A DNA stretch of 36,200 nt from Actinomycetospora sp. (GTDB lineage Bacteria > Actinomycetota > Actinomycetes > Mycobacteriales > Pseudonocardiaceae). The stretch is taken from the NCBI GenBank assembly GCA_029266415.1, contig JAQSWW010000070.1, positions 1 to 36,200 of the forward strand. Reading direction: 5' to 3'. Under the pieces are notes generated by a model. It saw nothing but the letters and a program-made list of their open reading frames with translations. It searched no databases and was not told the origin of the DNA. This document shows positions 1-7,229 of this stretch, piece by piece (within the stretch, counting starts at the first letter, position 1; each line of letters begins with the position of its first letter). A program made the translations under genes and the position numbers.

Positions 1-36
1 ACTTGTCATGGTTCTAGGAGAGAACGGAGTCGGACG

Positions 37-723
37 ATGACCACCACCGCACGGACCGAGCCCGCCACCGCGCGCCGCGGCACCGGGGGTCCCCCGCTGT
101 GGGCGCCGGCCCTCGCCTACGCCGGGCTGACCGTCGCCGGCGTCGCCACGTTCACCGGCGTCCGGCCCGGCGCCCCACCAGCCGCGGTGCTGGCCGCGCA
201 GCAGGCCGCGCCCGTGTCCGGGGCGATCTCGGCCCTGCTGCTGTTCGCGTCCGCGGCGCCGCTGGCGGTGTGGACCGCGGCGGTCTTCCAGCGCCTGCAG
301 GTCCTCGGGGTCCGCGTCGCCGGCCCGGTGATCGGGCTGGTCGGCGGGGTGCTGGCCGCGGCGGCGGTCGCCGCCAGCGGGCTCGTGGCGGCGACGGCGC
401 TCGCCGTCGCCCCCGGCGGCGACGCCGGGGTGGCCGCCGCGCTGGCCCAGCTCGCCTTCCTGGCCGGCGGTCCCGGGTTCGCGGTGTCCTTCGCGCTGCT
501 GCTCGCCGGGGTCGCGGTGCCCGCGCTGGTCCTGCGGCTGGTGCCCCGCTGGCTGGCGATCACCGGGACCGTCCTGGCCGGGGTCGGCGTGCTCGCCACG
601 CTCTCCGTCGCCTTCCTCGCGGCCGCGCCGGCGCTGCCCGTGGTCCGGTTCGGCGGGCTGCTGTGGATCGTCGCCGTCAGCGTCGTCCTGCCCCGCCGCC
701 GTCACCGCACCACCGCGGCCTGA
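37..723 (+). CDS. Multi-pass membrane protein of unknown function
   Basis: 228 aa. After a short charged N-terminus the protein has about six hydrophobic stretches (roughly residues 21-41, 62-84, 94-125, 130-168, 172-197 and 205-221) and a basic end (PRRRHR). This fits an inner-membrane protein with six segments and almost no loops. The ATG is preceded by a purine-rich ribosome binding site (AGGAGAG, about 15 bases upstream, with GGAG closer). The next gene starts 10 bases after its stop, so the two are probably co-transcribed. It loosely resembles small DUF4386-type integral membrane proteins, but I cannot assign a family. No catalytic motif is visible. Confidence 0.75.
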   Translation: MTTTARTEPATARRGTGGPPLWAPALAYAGLTVAGVATFTGVRPGAPPAAVLAAQQAAPVSGAISALLLFASAAPLAVWTAAVFQRLQVLGVRVAGPVIGLVGGVLAAAAVAASGLVAATALAVAPGGDAGVAAALAQLAFLAGGPGFAVSFALLLAGVAVPALVLRLVPRWLAITGTVLAGVGVLATLSVAFLAAAPALPVVRFGGLLWIVAVSVVLPRRRHRTTAA

Positions 724-733
724 GGAGCGGGAC

Positions 734-1624
734 GTGCGCATCAGCATCTCGATCACCGACGTCTCGGGCACGGAGCCCGCCGGCCTGGCGGGTCACCTCG
801 CCGACACCGCCCGCGCCGCCGACGAGGCGGGGCTGGACACGGTGTGGGTGGCCGACCACCTCCTGCAGGCCGTACCCGGCACCGCCGTCGACGACCCGGT
901 GCTCGAGGCCTACACCACCCTGGGCTTCCTCGCGGCCCACACGCGCCGGGCGCGGCTCGGCACCCTGGTCACCGCGGTGACCTTCCGCCCGCCCGCCCTG
1001 CTGGTCAAGGCCGTCACCTCGCTCGACGTGCTCTCCGGCGGCCGCGCCTGGTTCGGGGTCGGCGCCGGCTACCTCCGCGAGGAGGCCCACGCCACGGGCG
1101 TGCCGTTGCCGCCGACGCCCGAGCGGTTCGCGCACCTCGAGGACACGCTGCGGCTGGCCCACCAGATGTGGCGCGGCGACACCTCCGCCTTCACGGGCAC
1201 CCACCTCCGCGCGGCCCACCCCGTCTCGAGTCCGGCGCCGCTGACCCGGCCCCGCCCGCCGATCCTCGTCGGCGGGATGGGCGAGCAGCGCACCCTGCGC
1301 CTGGTCGCCCGCTACGCCGACGCCTGCAACCTGTTCGACATCCCGGACGGCGGGGCCACGCTGCGCCGCAAGCTGGACGTCCTGGCCGGGCACTGCGCGG
1401 CGATGGACCGGCCCGTCGACGAGATCACCACGACCGTCAGCACGCGCCTGCACCCCGACGAACCCGCGGGCGGGCTCGTCGACCGGTGCGCCGCGCTCGC
1501 CGACCTCGGCGTCGACCACGCCGTCGTGCTCACCGCCGGCCCCTGGACCGCGGCCCGGATGGACACCCTCGCCCACGCCGCGGCCGACCTCGCCGACGTG
1601 GCCCCTCGGTCCCGCACTCCCTGA
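734..1624 (+). CDS. LLM-class (F420-dependent type) oxidoreductase
   Basis: 296 aa, starting at a GTG (MRISISITDVSG) with GAGGAGCGG just upstream, right behind the membrane protein gene. It has the bacterial-luciferase-like TIM barrel layout: the N-terminal strand, 'DTVWVADHL' around residue 36, 'LGTLVTAVTFRPPALLVKA' near 75-95, 'SGGRAWFGVGAGYLREE' near 100-117, and 'RPPILVGGMGEQRTLRLVARYADACNLF' near 175-200. These are typical of actinobacterial F420-dependent LLM proteins, which transfer hydride between F420 (or FMN) and an organic substrate. The substrate cannot be read from the sequence. The gene converges on the SGNH hydrolase across a hairpin-rich spacer. Confidence 0.88.
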   Translation: MRISISITDVSGTEPAGLAGHLADTARAADEAGLDTVWVADHLLQAVPGTAVDDPVLEAYTTLGFLAAHTRRARLGTLVTAVTFRPPALLVKAVTSLDVLSGGRAWFGVGAGYLREEAHATGVPLPPTPERFAHLEDTLRLAHQMWRGDTSAFTGTHLRAAHPVSSPAPLTRPRPPILVGGMGEQRTLRLVARYADACNLFDIPDGGATLRRKLDVLAGHCAAMDRPVDEITTTVSTRLHPDEPAGGLVDRCAALADLGVDHAVVLTAGPWTAARMDTLAHAAADLADVAPRSRTP

Positions 1625-1651
1625 GCTCGGGGTTCGGGGCGACATGCGGCA

Positions 1652-1776
1652 GAGATCGCGTCGAGAACGACGGACCGGGGCGCGCGCGTTGATGCAGCGA
1701 ACGGCGCCTTCGCTGCACGGGAGGCAGCGAGAGCGCCCTTCGCTCCCCCGGGCCGGGTCGTTCTCGACGCGATCTC
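1652..1776. repeat. 125-bp element with perfect 20-bp inverted ends
   Basis: Positions 1652-1671 (GAGATCGCGTCGAGAACGAC) are the exact reverse complement of 1757-1776. The 85 bases between them hold two smaller hairpins. One, at 1694-1716, has perfect 8-bp arms GCAGCGAA/TTCGCTGC. The other, at about 1724-1745, has a weaker AGCGA/TCGCT pair. The element fills the space between the convergent LLM and SGNH genes. It could be a bidirectional terminator, a cruciform, or a non-autonomous mobile element of the MITE type. No target-site duplication is evident at its edges and no transposase is nearby. Confidence 0.75.
1682..1727. repeat. Intergenic hairpin repeat, copy A
   Basis: The core is an 8-bp perfect stem GCAGCGAA/TTCGCTGC with a 7-base loop (1694-1716). 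It is preceded at a 6-base distance by GCGCGC and followed by CGGGAGGCAG. The same layout recurs at 36044-36092, where 20 of the 23 core bases are identical. Both copies lie between the 3' ends of convergent genes, so a bidirectional terminator or a REP-like dispersed repeat is likely. Confidence 0.7.
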
Positions 1777-1791
1777 GTGCGTAGGTCGGGC

Positions 1792-2565
1792 TCAGGTGCA
1801 CCGCGCCGCCACGCCCGGGACCACCGGCACCCAGTCCGGGTGCTTGGCCGACGCCGTGTCGCCGGAGGAGATCCCCCGGGCGCGCCGGCCCACCCAGGGC
1901 AGGACGTGCTCGCGGTAGTAGGCCAGCTCGGCGCGGGTGCTGCGGGGCGGGTCGGGCGGTGCCGGGCCGGTGTCGCCGTCGGTCGCCCCGTCCAGGATCG
2001 CGGCGAGGACCAGTCCGGCGACGCGTCGGTGCCCGGGCGCGCCGAGGTGCAGGCGGTCCGGTGACCAGTACCCCGGCCGGTGGAGCTCCGTGTCGTGGAA
2101 GGCGTCGACGAACGCCACGTCGTGCGCGGCGGCGAGCTCGGCGATGCTCGCGGTCAGGGCCTCGCCGCGACGGCGCACCACGCGGCCCAGCGGGATGCCG
2201 CCGGAGGGGTCGGCGCCGCTGATGAGCACCAGGCGGACGCCGGCCTCGGCGCAGCGGGCCACCACGCCGGCGGTGAGGTCCGCGAGGTGGGCGAGGTCGG
2301 TGCGCGGGCGCAGCATGTCGTTGCCGCCGCCGTTGAGCGTCAGCACCGTCGGCGCCGGGCGCAGGGCCAGGGCCACGTCGAGCTGATCGGTCACGATCTC
2401 GCCGAGCAGCCGCCCGCGGACCGCCAGGTTGGCGTAGGAGATCGGGTGCCCCGCCGCCTCCGCGAGCCCGGCCGCGACGTGGTCGGCCCACCCGCGCACC
2501 GACCCGTCGGCATGCTCGTCCCCGACGCCCTCGGTGAAGCTGTCGCCGATCGCCGCGAAGCGCAC
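1792..2565 (-). CDS. SGNH/GDSL-family esterase or lipase
   Basis: 257 aa, GTG start. The protein opens directly with the block I motif 'AAIGDSFTEG' (nucleophile Ser9). Block II is 'YANLAVRGRL' (oxyanion Asn/Gly near residue 46). Block III is 'TLNGGGNDML' (GxND, near 78). Block V is 'SPDRLHLGAPGHR' (catalytic Asp and His near 170-180). There is no signal peptide, so it is probably cytoplasmic. The last 50 residues ('STRAELAYYREHVLPWVGRR...SGDTASAKHPDWVPV') form the tail seen in actinobacterial SGNH proteins of this type. It likely hydrolyses an ester or acetyl group on an unknown substrate. The gene stands alone. Confidence 0.9.
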   Translation of the reverse strand: MRFAAIGDSFTEGVGDEHADGSVRGWADHVAAGLAEAAGHPISYANLAVRGRLLGEIVTDQLDVALALRPAPTVLTLNGGGNDMLRPRTDLAHLADLTAGVVARCAEAGVRLVLISGADPSGGIPLGRVVRRRGEALTASIAELAAAHDVAFVDAFHDTELHRPGYWSPDRLHLGAPGHRRVAGLVLAAILDGATDGDTGPAPPDPPRSTRAELAYYREHVLPWVGRRARGISSGDTASAKHPDWVPVVPGVAARCT

Positions 2566-2574
2566 GGGGGCAGG

Positions 2575-2928
2575 CTAGGCGCGCACGCCGCGCTGCCCGA
2601 CCGCGCCTCGGAGCCCGACGCAGCCGATGCACCCCACACAGTCGACGCAGTCCACGCACGCGATGCAGCCCACGCAGCGGCGGCACGCCACGCACGCGAT
2701 GGTGCCCACGCACGCCTGGACGAGGACGCCGACGAGGGTGAACGCGCTGCCCGCGACCCCCACGCTCCCGCTGGTGGCGGCACTCCCGGCCACCGCGACG
2801 CTGCCGGCCGTCGCCACGGTGCCCGCGTCCGCGACGCTGCCCGCCGTCGGGACGCTGCCGGACACCGGGACACTGCCCGCGGTGGCCGCGCTCCCGGCGA
2901 CGGCGAGGGTGTCCCGCTGATCGATCAC
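2575..2928 (-). CDS. Small hexad-repeat and cysteine-repeat protein (unknown)
   Basis: 117 aa from a GTG at 2928 (MIDQRDTLAVAGS). A longer in-frame start at 3015 would only add a low-complexity arginine/glycine leader. Residues about 8-60 are six-residue repeats built on (A/V)-G-S-(V/A)-x-x, a periodicity like that of beta-helical or bactofilin-like hexads. After a hydrophobic joint (FTLVGVLVQ) comes a run of ten cysteines, almost all three residues apart (CVGC, CIAC, CVDC, CVDC, CVGC, CIGC), ending in a short GLRG tail. Third codon positions are almost all G or C on this strand, while the plus-strand frame across the same DNA has many third-position A. That supports coding on the minus strand. 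I do not recognise a family. The Cys array could bind metal or form disulfides. It is divergent from the SDR gene at 3093. Confidence 0.6.
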   Translation of the reverse strand: MIDQRDTLAVAGSAATAGSVPVSGSVPTAGSVADAGTVATAGSVAVAGSAATSGSVGVAGSAFTLVGVLVQACVGTIACVACRRCVGCIACVDCVDCVGCIGCVGLRGAVGQRGVRA

Positions 2929-3092
2929 GCCGATGAGCGTGCCCGAGCCGACCGCGCCCGGACAAGGTTCACCGCGGCGGACGCCGCCGGGCCTGCGCCT
3001 GCGCCCGGTTTGCACGGCTCCGGGTGCGGCCGCATGCTGGGCGCCCCACCAGCTCGCCGGAGGCCACGGACGATGACCGCTCGAGGCCGCTC

Positions 3093-4010
3093 GTGAAGGT
3101 CCTGGTCGCGGGCGCGTCCGGATTCGTCGGCGCGAGGTTGTGCCCGGCCCTCGAGGAGGCCGGCCACACGGTGCGGGCGATGACCCGGCGCCCGGCGGGC
3201 TACCGGGGGGTCGGCGAGCCGGTGGCCGGCGACGTCGGCGACCCCGCCTCGCTGCGGCCGGCGCTCGCCGGGTGCGACGTGGCCTACTACCTCGTGCACT
3301 CCCTCGGCGACGCCGACTTCGAGCAACGCGACGCCGACGGCGCGTCCGCGTTCGGACGGGCCGCGGCGGACGAGGGGGTGTCCCGCATCATCTACCTGGG
3401 CGGCCTCGGGGCGGGCGAGGACGACCTGTCGGCGCACCTGCGGAGCCGCCACCAGGTCGAGGGGCTGCTCGGGGACGCGGGCGTCCCGGTCACGACCCTG
3501 CGCGCCGGGATCATCGTCGGCCACGGCGGGATCTCCTGGGAGATGACGCGGCAGCTCGTGGAGCACCTGCCCGCGATGGTCTGCCCCCGGTGGGTCCGGA
3601 CCCGGACGCAACCGATCGCCGTCGCCGACGTGGTCCGCTACCTGGTCGGCGTCCTCGACGTCCCGGAGACCACGGGCCGCGCTTTCGACATCGGGGGACC
3701 CGAGGTCCTCGAGTACCTGACGATGATGCGGCGGGTGGCCGCCATCGAGGGCCGCACGATGCTGGTCCTGCCCGTCCCGCTGCTCACGCCCTCGTTGTCC
3801 TCACGCTGGCTGTCCCTGGTGACCGACGTCGACGTCGCCACCGGGCGCTCGCTCATCGACTCGATGAGCAACGAGGTCGTGGTGCGCGACGACAGCATCC
3901 GCGAGCTGGTGCCGTTCAGCCCCATGGACTACGACGAGGCCGTGCTCGCCGCGCTGGGCGAGCGCGCCCGGGCGGCGCGGGCCGCCGCCGGCGGAGCGCC
4001 CGGGCGCTGA
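3093..4010 (+). CDS. Atypical SDR, NAD(P)H-binding nucleoside-sugar-epimerase-like protein
   Basis: 305 aa from a GTG at 3093 (MKVLVAGASGFVG). This start puts the Rossmann glycine motif GASGFVG at residues 7-13, as expected, with a GAGG element 7 bases upstream. Later landmarks are 'VAYYLVHSLG' (near 65), 'RIIYLGGLGAG' (near 102), 'PVTTLRAGIIVGHGG' and 'TQPIAVADVVRYLVGVLD' (near 175). These are typical of the atypical SDRs (NmrA/YbjT/NDUFA9-like) that bind NAD(P)H as a reductase or a redox sensor. The C-terminal DUF2867-type extension found in some relatives is absent. Its 3' end overlaps the end of the opposite-strand gene at 3916-4416 by 95 bases. Confidence 0.85.
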   Translation: MKVLVAGASGFVGARLCPALEEAGHTVRAMTRRPAGYRGVGEPVAGDVGDPASLRPALAGCDVAYYLVHSLGDADFEQRDADGASAFGRAAADEGVSRIIYLGGLGAGEDDLSAHLRSRHQVEGLLGDAGVPVTTLRAGIIVGHGGISWEMTRQLVEHLPAMVCPRWVRTRTQPIAVADVVRYLVGVLDVPETTGRAFDIGGPEVLEYLTMMRRVAAIEGRTMLVLPVPLLTPSLSSRWLSLVTDVDVATGRSLIDSMSNEVVVRDDSIRELVPFSPMDYDEAVLAALGERARAARAAAGGAPGR

Positions 4011-4416
4011 CCAGCCCGCCCACGGCCACCACCGACGCGACGGCGGCGAGGACGGCCGCGGCCCGGGGCGGCAGGGACGCCCGAACGGGCAGCGCCCAGC
4101 CCGCGCGGTCCAGGGTGACGTGCGGGCTGCCGGTCAGCAGCGCCCCGGCCCGGCTCGTGCGCCGGGGGTCGATGACCGCGACCCGCCCGCGCGGACCGTG
4201 CAGTTCGGCCCGCACCCCGGCCGCGGCGAGGCGGGCGGCCAGGCCGTGGGTGGCGCCCCGCCCGGAGGCGGCCACGACCACGGCGGGGTCGGTCACGTCG
4301 AGGCGCAGCCGCTGCGCGGTCCCGACCAGCCGGCCCGCCGTGCGGCGGCCGACGTGGTCGGTGACCTCGACGCGGAGGTCCACCTCGGCGACCAGGTGCC
4401 CCGCGTCGGGGCTCAC
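3916..4416 (-). CDS. Putative tail-anchored protein of unknown function, translationally coupled
   Basis: 166 aa from a GTG at 4416 whose GTGA overlaps the TGA stop of the preceding gene. The soluble part (to about residue 120) contains 'AEVDLRVEVTDHVGRRTAGRLVG' and 'DPAVVVAASGRGATHGLAARLAAAG', and ends in 'RVAVIDPRRTSRAGALLTGSPHVTLDRAGWALPVRAS'. A single hydrophobic segment (AAAVLAAVASVVAVGGLVSA) and a very basic proline/arginine-rich tail follow. That fits a C-terminal membrane anchor with the basic tail inside the cell. No family is recognised. The last 95 bases overlap the SDR gene end on the other strand. A frameshifted fusion with the upstream gene is the alternative reading, because both look like parts of one envelope-associated protein. 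Confidence 0.55.
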   Translation of the reverse strand: MSPDAGHLVAEVDLRVEVTDHVGRRTAGRLVGTAQRLRLDVTDPAVVVAASGRGATHGLAARLAAAGVRAELHGPRGRVAVIDPRRTSRAGALLTGSPHVTLDRAGWALPVRASLPPRAAAVLAAVASVVAVGGLVSARALRRRRPAPPGRARPARRARPRRSPWG

Positions 4417-4676
4417 GCCGAGGCGCTCGGCGAGCCCAGCGAACCACGGCTGTCGTCGTCGCTGGTGCGGATGCGCAGGGTGCCGTTCATCTTCCACGTC
4501 GCGCGGGGCGAGTCCGGGCCGGTCGTCCGGGGGACCTCGACGGTCATGTCGTCGAGCTCGTACTCGATGACGGCCCCCTTGCCGGTGAGGAAGGACCACA
4601 GCTCGTGGCCGAACTCGCGGATGTCGGTGGGCGCGGCCGCGGTGGTGCCGTCGCCGGTGGTGGTGGTGCTGCTCAT
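4413..4676 (-). CDS. Small conserved-looking protein of unknown function
   Basis: 87 aa from the ATG at 4676 (MSSTTTTGDGTTAAAP), chosen because AGGTGA lies about 6 bases upstream. The N-terminal 18 residues are low-complexity Thr/Ala. The rest (DIREFGHELWSFLTGKGAVIEYELDDM..., then 'VEVPRTTGPDSPRATWKMNGTLRIRTSDDD') looks like a compact alpha/beta domain. Its stop overlaps the GTG of the next gene in a GTGA quadruplet, so the two products are probably made together. Function unknown. It is divergent from the helicase gene at 5102. Confidence 0.6.
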   Translation of the reverse strand: MSSTTTTGDGTTAAAPTDIREFGHELWSFLTGKGAVIEYELDDMTVEVPRTTGPDSPRATWKMNGTLRIRTSDDDSRGSLGSPSASA

Positions 4677-5101
4677 GGGGCTCACCTGGTGCTGATCGTC
4701 GGGCGGGGTGACCCGACGTCCTGCACGCGGCACGACCCGGGGACGGCGGCCGAGGTCTGGGGCAGCCCGCTCCGGATCGGCGGGCGGGAACGGATCGAAA
4801 CCCCTCCTCGGCCCCGTTCCCGGCGCGCCCCGTCGCCCTCGCGCGGCCGAGCGGTACGATGGAGACGAACCCGGCCCGCTGTGCTCCGCACGTCCGGCGG
4901 CCCGGGGTGCACGGGCACGACGTCACCCTCGCGTGGTGGCCCTCCCCGTGCACGCACCGTCGGGGCCGTGGCCCGCTCGCCCGTCCGACGGTGGATCGGC
5001 TCGCGGGACGAGGACACCGGGTCCTCGCCGCACCCGGTCGCCCGGTGACGACGCGCGGTGGGCCGCCACGGCGGCGCTGCCGCGCACTCCGAAGGAGGTC
5101 C
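4677..5101. other. 425-bp divergent intergenic region upstream of the helicase
   Basis: No gene is supported here; the reading frames across it lack coding character. It contains an inverted repeat, CGGGAACGG (4785-4793) and CCGTTCCCG (4814-4822), with a 20-base gap. A TACGAT hexamer (4855-4860) could be an actinobacterial -10 box, though no good -35 accompanies it. A small hairpin GAGGAC/GTCCTC lies near 5010-5030. The helicase ribosome binding site GGAGG is at 5094-5098. The inverted repeat just upstream of the possible -10 could be an operator or a hairpin; this is inference. Confidence 0.4.
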
Positions 5102-7216
5102 GTGGCTCGACGAGGCCAACCCCGCGCCAAGGCACGTGGTGGTGACCCCAAGGACCGGCGGCGTGGCCGCGACCGCGAGGACGTCGTGTCGGTGCTCGAG
5201 CGCGCCGTCCGCGACGTCCGCACCGCGCTCGAGAGCGGGCGGGTGACGCCGTCGACGCGCACCAAGTTCCAGGCCGTCGCCCTGCTGCTGCGCGACGAGC
5301 GCGCCCGCATCCGGGCGGCCGACATCAGCGAGTCGCAGCGCACCGCGCGCCTCAAGCGGCTCGACGACATCGCGACGGCGCTCGCGAAGAACGCCGTGCG
5401 CCACCCGGCGCTGCTGGCGCTGCTCGCCGAGGACGCGGTCGTCTCGGACGAGGCCCGGTCGCTCGAGCGCGAGATGCTGCGCCGCGCGGGCATCGAGGCC
5501 CCGGCCCCGGAGCCGGAGCCGGTCGAGGAGGCCCCCGCGGCCCCGGCCAAGCCCGCCGTCGTGCCGCAGTCGGTCATCTCGCGCCAGATGGCCAACCCGT
5601 TCCTCGCGCCCGACTACTCGGCCGTCCGGCCCAGCGGGCCCCGGCCGACGCCGTTGACCAGCTGGGAGCTCCTCGACCCGCTGCTCCGGTCGTTCGAGCG
5701 CGCCGGCGACGGGACCCCGGCGTGCATGCCGCTGCCCGCGCCCACGTCGCGGAAGGTCCCCGGCGGCCGGGAGCTCATGCCGCACCAGGCCCGGCTCGTC
5801 GCCGCGGCCGCGGACGGCCACCGCACGTTTCTGCTCGCCGACGAGCCCGGGCTGGGCAAGACGGCCCAGGCACTGCTCGCCGCCGAGGCCGCGAAGGCCT
5901 ACCCCCTGTTGGTCGTCGTGCCCAACGTCGTCAAGACGAACTGGCTGCGCGAGGCCGGGCTGTGGGCGACCCGCCGCTCGGCCACCGCGATCCAGGGCAA
6001 CGGGGACTCCGTCGACGGGTTCGCCGACATCGTCGTCGTCAACTACGAGGTGCTCGACCGGCACGTCGGGTGGCTCGGCGACTTCGGCTTCCGCGGGATG
6101 GTGGTCGACGAGGCCCACTTCATCAAGAACAAGACCTCGCAGCGCTCGCAGCACGTCCTGACGCTCGCCGAGCGCATCCGGTCGTTCACCGCGCGCCCGC
6201 TGCTGATGGCGCTCACCGGCACGCCGCTGATCAACGACATCGAGGACTTCCTGGCCATCTGGGAGTTCCTCGGCTGGATCGACGAGAAGAAGCCGCGCCC
6301 CGACCTGATGGACGCGCTGACCGAGACGGGCCTGACACCGGCGGATCCGGGCTTCGCCACGGCCGCCCGGCGCGCCGTGATCGACCAGGGCATCGTCCGC
6401 CGCCGCAAGGTCGACGTGGCCGCCGACATCCCCGCGCGCCGCGTCGCCGACCTCCCCGTCGAGCTGGACGGTGCGACCGGCCGCTCGATCCGCGCGGCCG
6501 AGCGCGACCTCGCGCGCCGAATGGTGGCGCGGTACACCGACGCCCTCGCCGCGCGGGGCTCGGACCCCGCCGAGGGCATCGACCACGACCTCGTGCGCCG
6601 GGTCGCCACGTGGGAGCAGAAGGACGCGGCCGGCGCGTCGAACGGCGACAACGTCTTCACGATGATGCGCCGCATCGGCCAGGCGAAGGCCGCGCTCGCC
6701 GCGGACTACGCCACCCAGCTCGCGCGCAGCGCGGGCAAGGTCGTCTTCTTCGCCAAGCACGTCGACGTCATGGACGCCGCCGAGGAGACGTTCGCCCGCC
6801 AGGGCGTGCGGTTCTCCTCGATCCGCGGCGACCAGACGCCCGCCGTCCGCCAGCGCAACATCGACGCGTTCGTCGACGACCCGGGCGTCGCCGTCGCGGT
6901 CTGCTCGCTGACCGCGGCCGGGGTGGGCATCAACCTGCAGGTCGCGTCGAACATCGTGCTCGCGGAGCTCACCTGGACCGCCGCGGAGCAGACCCAGGCC
7001 ATCGACCGCAGCCACCGCATCGGCCAGTCCGAGCCGGTCACCGCCTGGCGGATCATCGCCGCGCAGACGATCGACGCGCGGATCGCCGCGCTGATCGACG
7101 ACAAGGCGGGCCTCGCCGCGACGGCCCTGGACGGCTCCGAGGAGGAGGTCGGGTCGTCGACCGACGCGCAGCACGCGACGCTCGTCGCCCTGCTCACCGA
7201 CGCGCTGTCGGCCTGA
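5102..7216 (+). CDS. SNF2-family DEAD/DEAH-box helicase/ATPase
   Basis: 704 aa. The GTG at 5102 (MARRGQPRAKARGG) is chosen because GAAGGAGG sits just upstream; a longer frame to 4859 would lack coding character. The first 30 residues are strongly basic, followed by a helical region to about 170 with a proline/glutamate-rich linker. The helicase core follows: 'LMPHQARLV' Q-like motif, Walker A 'DEPGLGKT' near residue 245, DEAH box 'VVDEAHFIKN' near 335, motif III 'ALTGTPL' near 370, the C-terminal lobe from about 545 ('KVVFFAKHVDVMD'), motif V 'TAAGVGINL' near 605 and motif VI 'QAIDRSHRIGQ' near 632. SNF2 enzymes are ATP-driven DNA translocases. No methylase, nuclease or other defence partner is adjacent, so a general DNA-remodelling role is as likely as defence. 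Confidence 0.92.
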   Translation: MARRGQPRAKARGGDPKDRRRGRDREDVVSVLERAVRDVRTALESGRVTPSTRTKFQAVALLLRDERARIRAADISESQRTARLKRLDDIATALAKNAVRHPALLALLAEDAVVSDEARSLEREMLRRAGIEAPAPEPEPVEEAPAAPAKPAVVPQSVISRQMANPFLAPDYSAVRPSGPRPTPLTSWELLDPLLRSFERAGDGTPACMPLPAPTSRKVPGGRELMPHQARLVAAAADGHRTFLLADEPGLGKTAQALLAAEAAKAYPLLVVVPNVVKTNWLREAGLWATRRSATAIQGNGDSVDGFADIVVVNYEVLDRHVGWLGDFGFRGMVVDEAHFIKNKTSQRSQHVLTLAERIRSFTARPLLMALTGTPLINDIEDFLAIWEFLGWIDEKKPRPDLMDALTETGLTPADPGFATAARRAVIDQGIVRRRKVDVAADIPARRVADLPVELDGATGRSIRAAERDLARRMVARYTDALAARGSDPAEGIDHDLVRRVATWEQKDAAGASNGDNVFTMMRRIGQAKAALAADYATQLARSAGKVVFFAKHVDVMDAAEETFARQGVRFSSIRGDQTPAVRQRNIDAFVDDPGVAVAVCSLTAAGVGINLQVASNIVLAELTWTAAEQTQAIDRSHRIGQSEPVTAWRIIAAQTIDARIAALIDDKAGLAATALDGSEEEVGSSTDAQHATLVALLTDALSA

Positions 7217-7229
7217 TCCGGGCGCCGGC

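Noticed and set aside
1652..1776. Insertion sequence.
   Set aside because: There is no transposase and no visible target duplication; at most it is a non-autonomous element.
2627..2920. Plus-strand Thr/Ala/Gln-rich repeat protein in the repeat region.
   Set aside because: Third codon positions are often A in that frame; the minus-strand frame has G or C almost throughout and gives the ordered Cys-x-x ladder.
4682..7174. An 830-codon open frame on the minus strand across the helicase gene.
   Set aside because: Its codon use is unlike a gene and the plus strand encodes a complete SNF2 protein with all motifs. It is a by-product of high GC content.
5102..7216. Phage-defence island around the SNF2 gene.
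   Set aside because: No methyltransferase, phospholipase D, nuclease, DrmB or BREX-type partner is next to it; the neighbours are metabolic genes.
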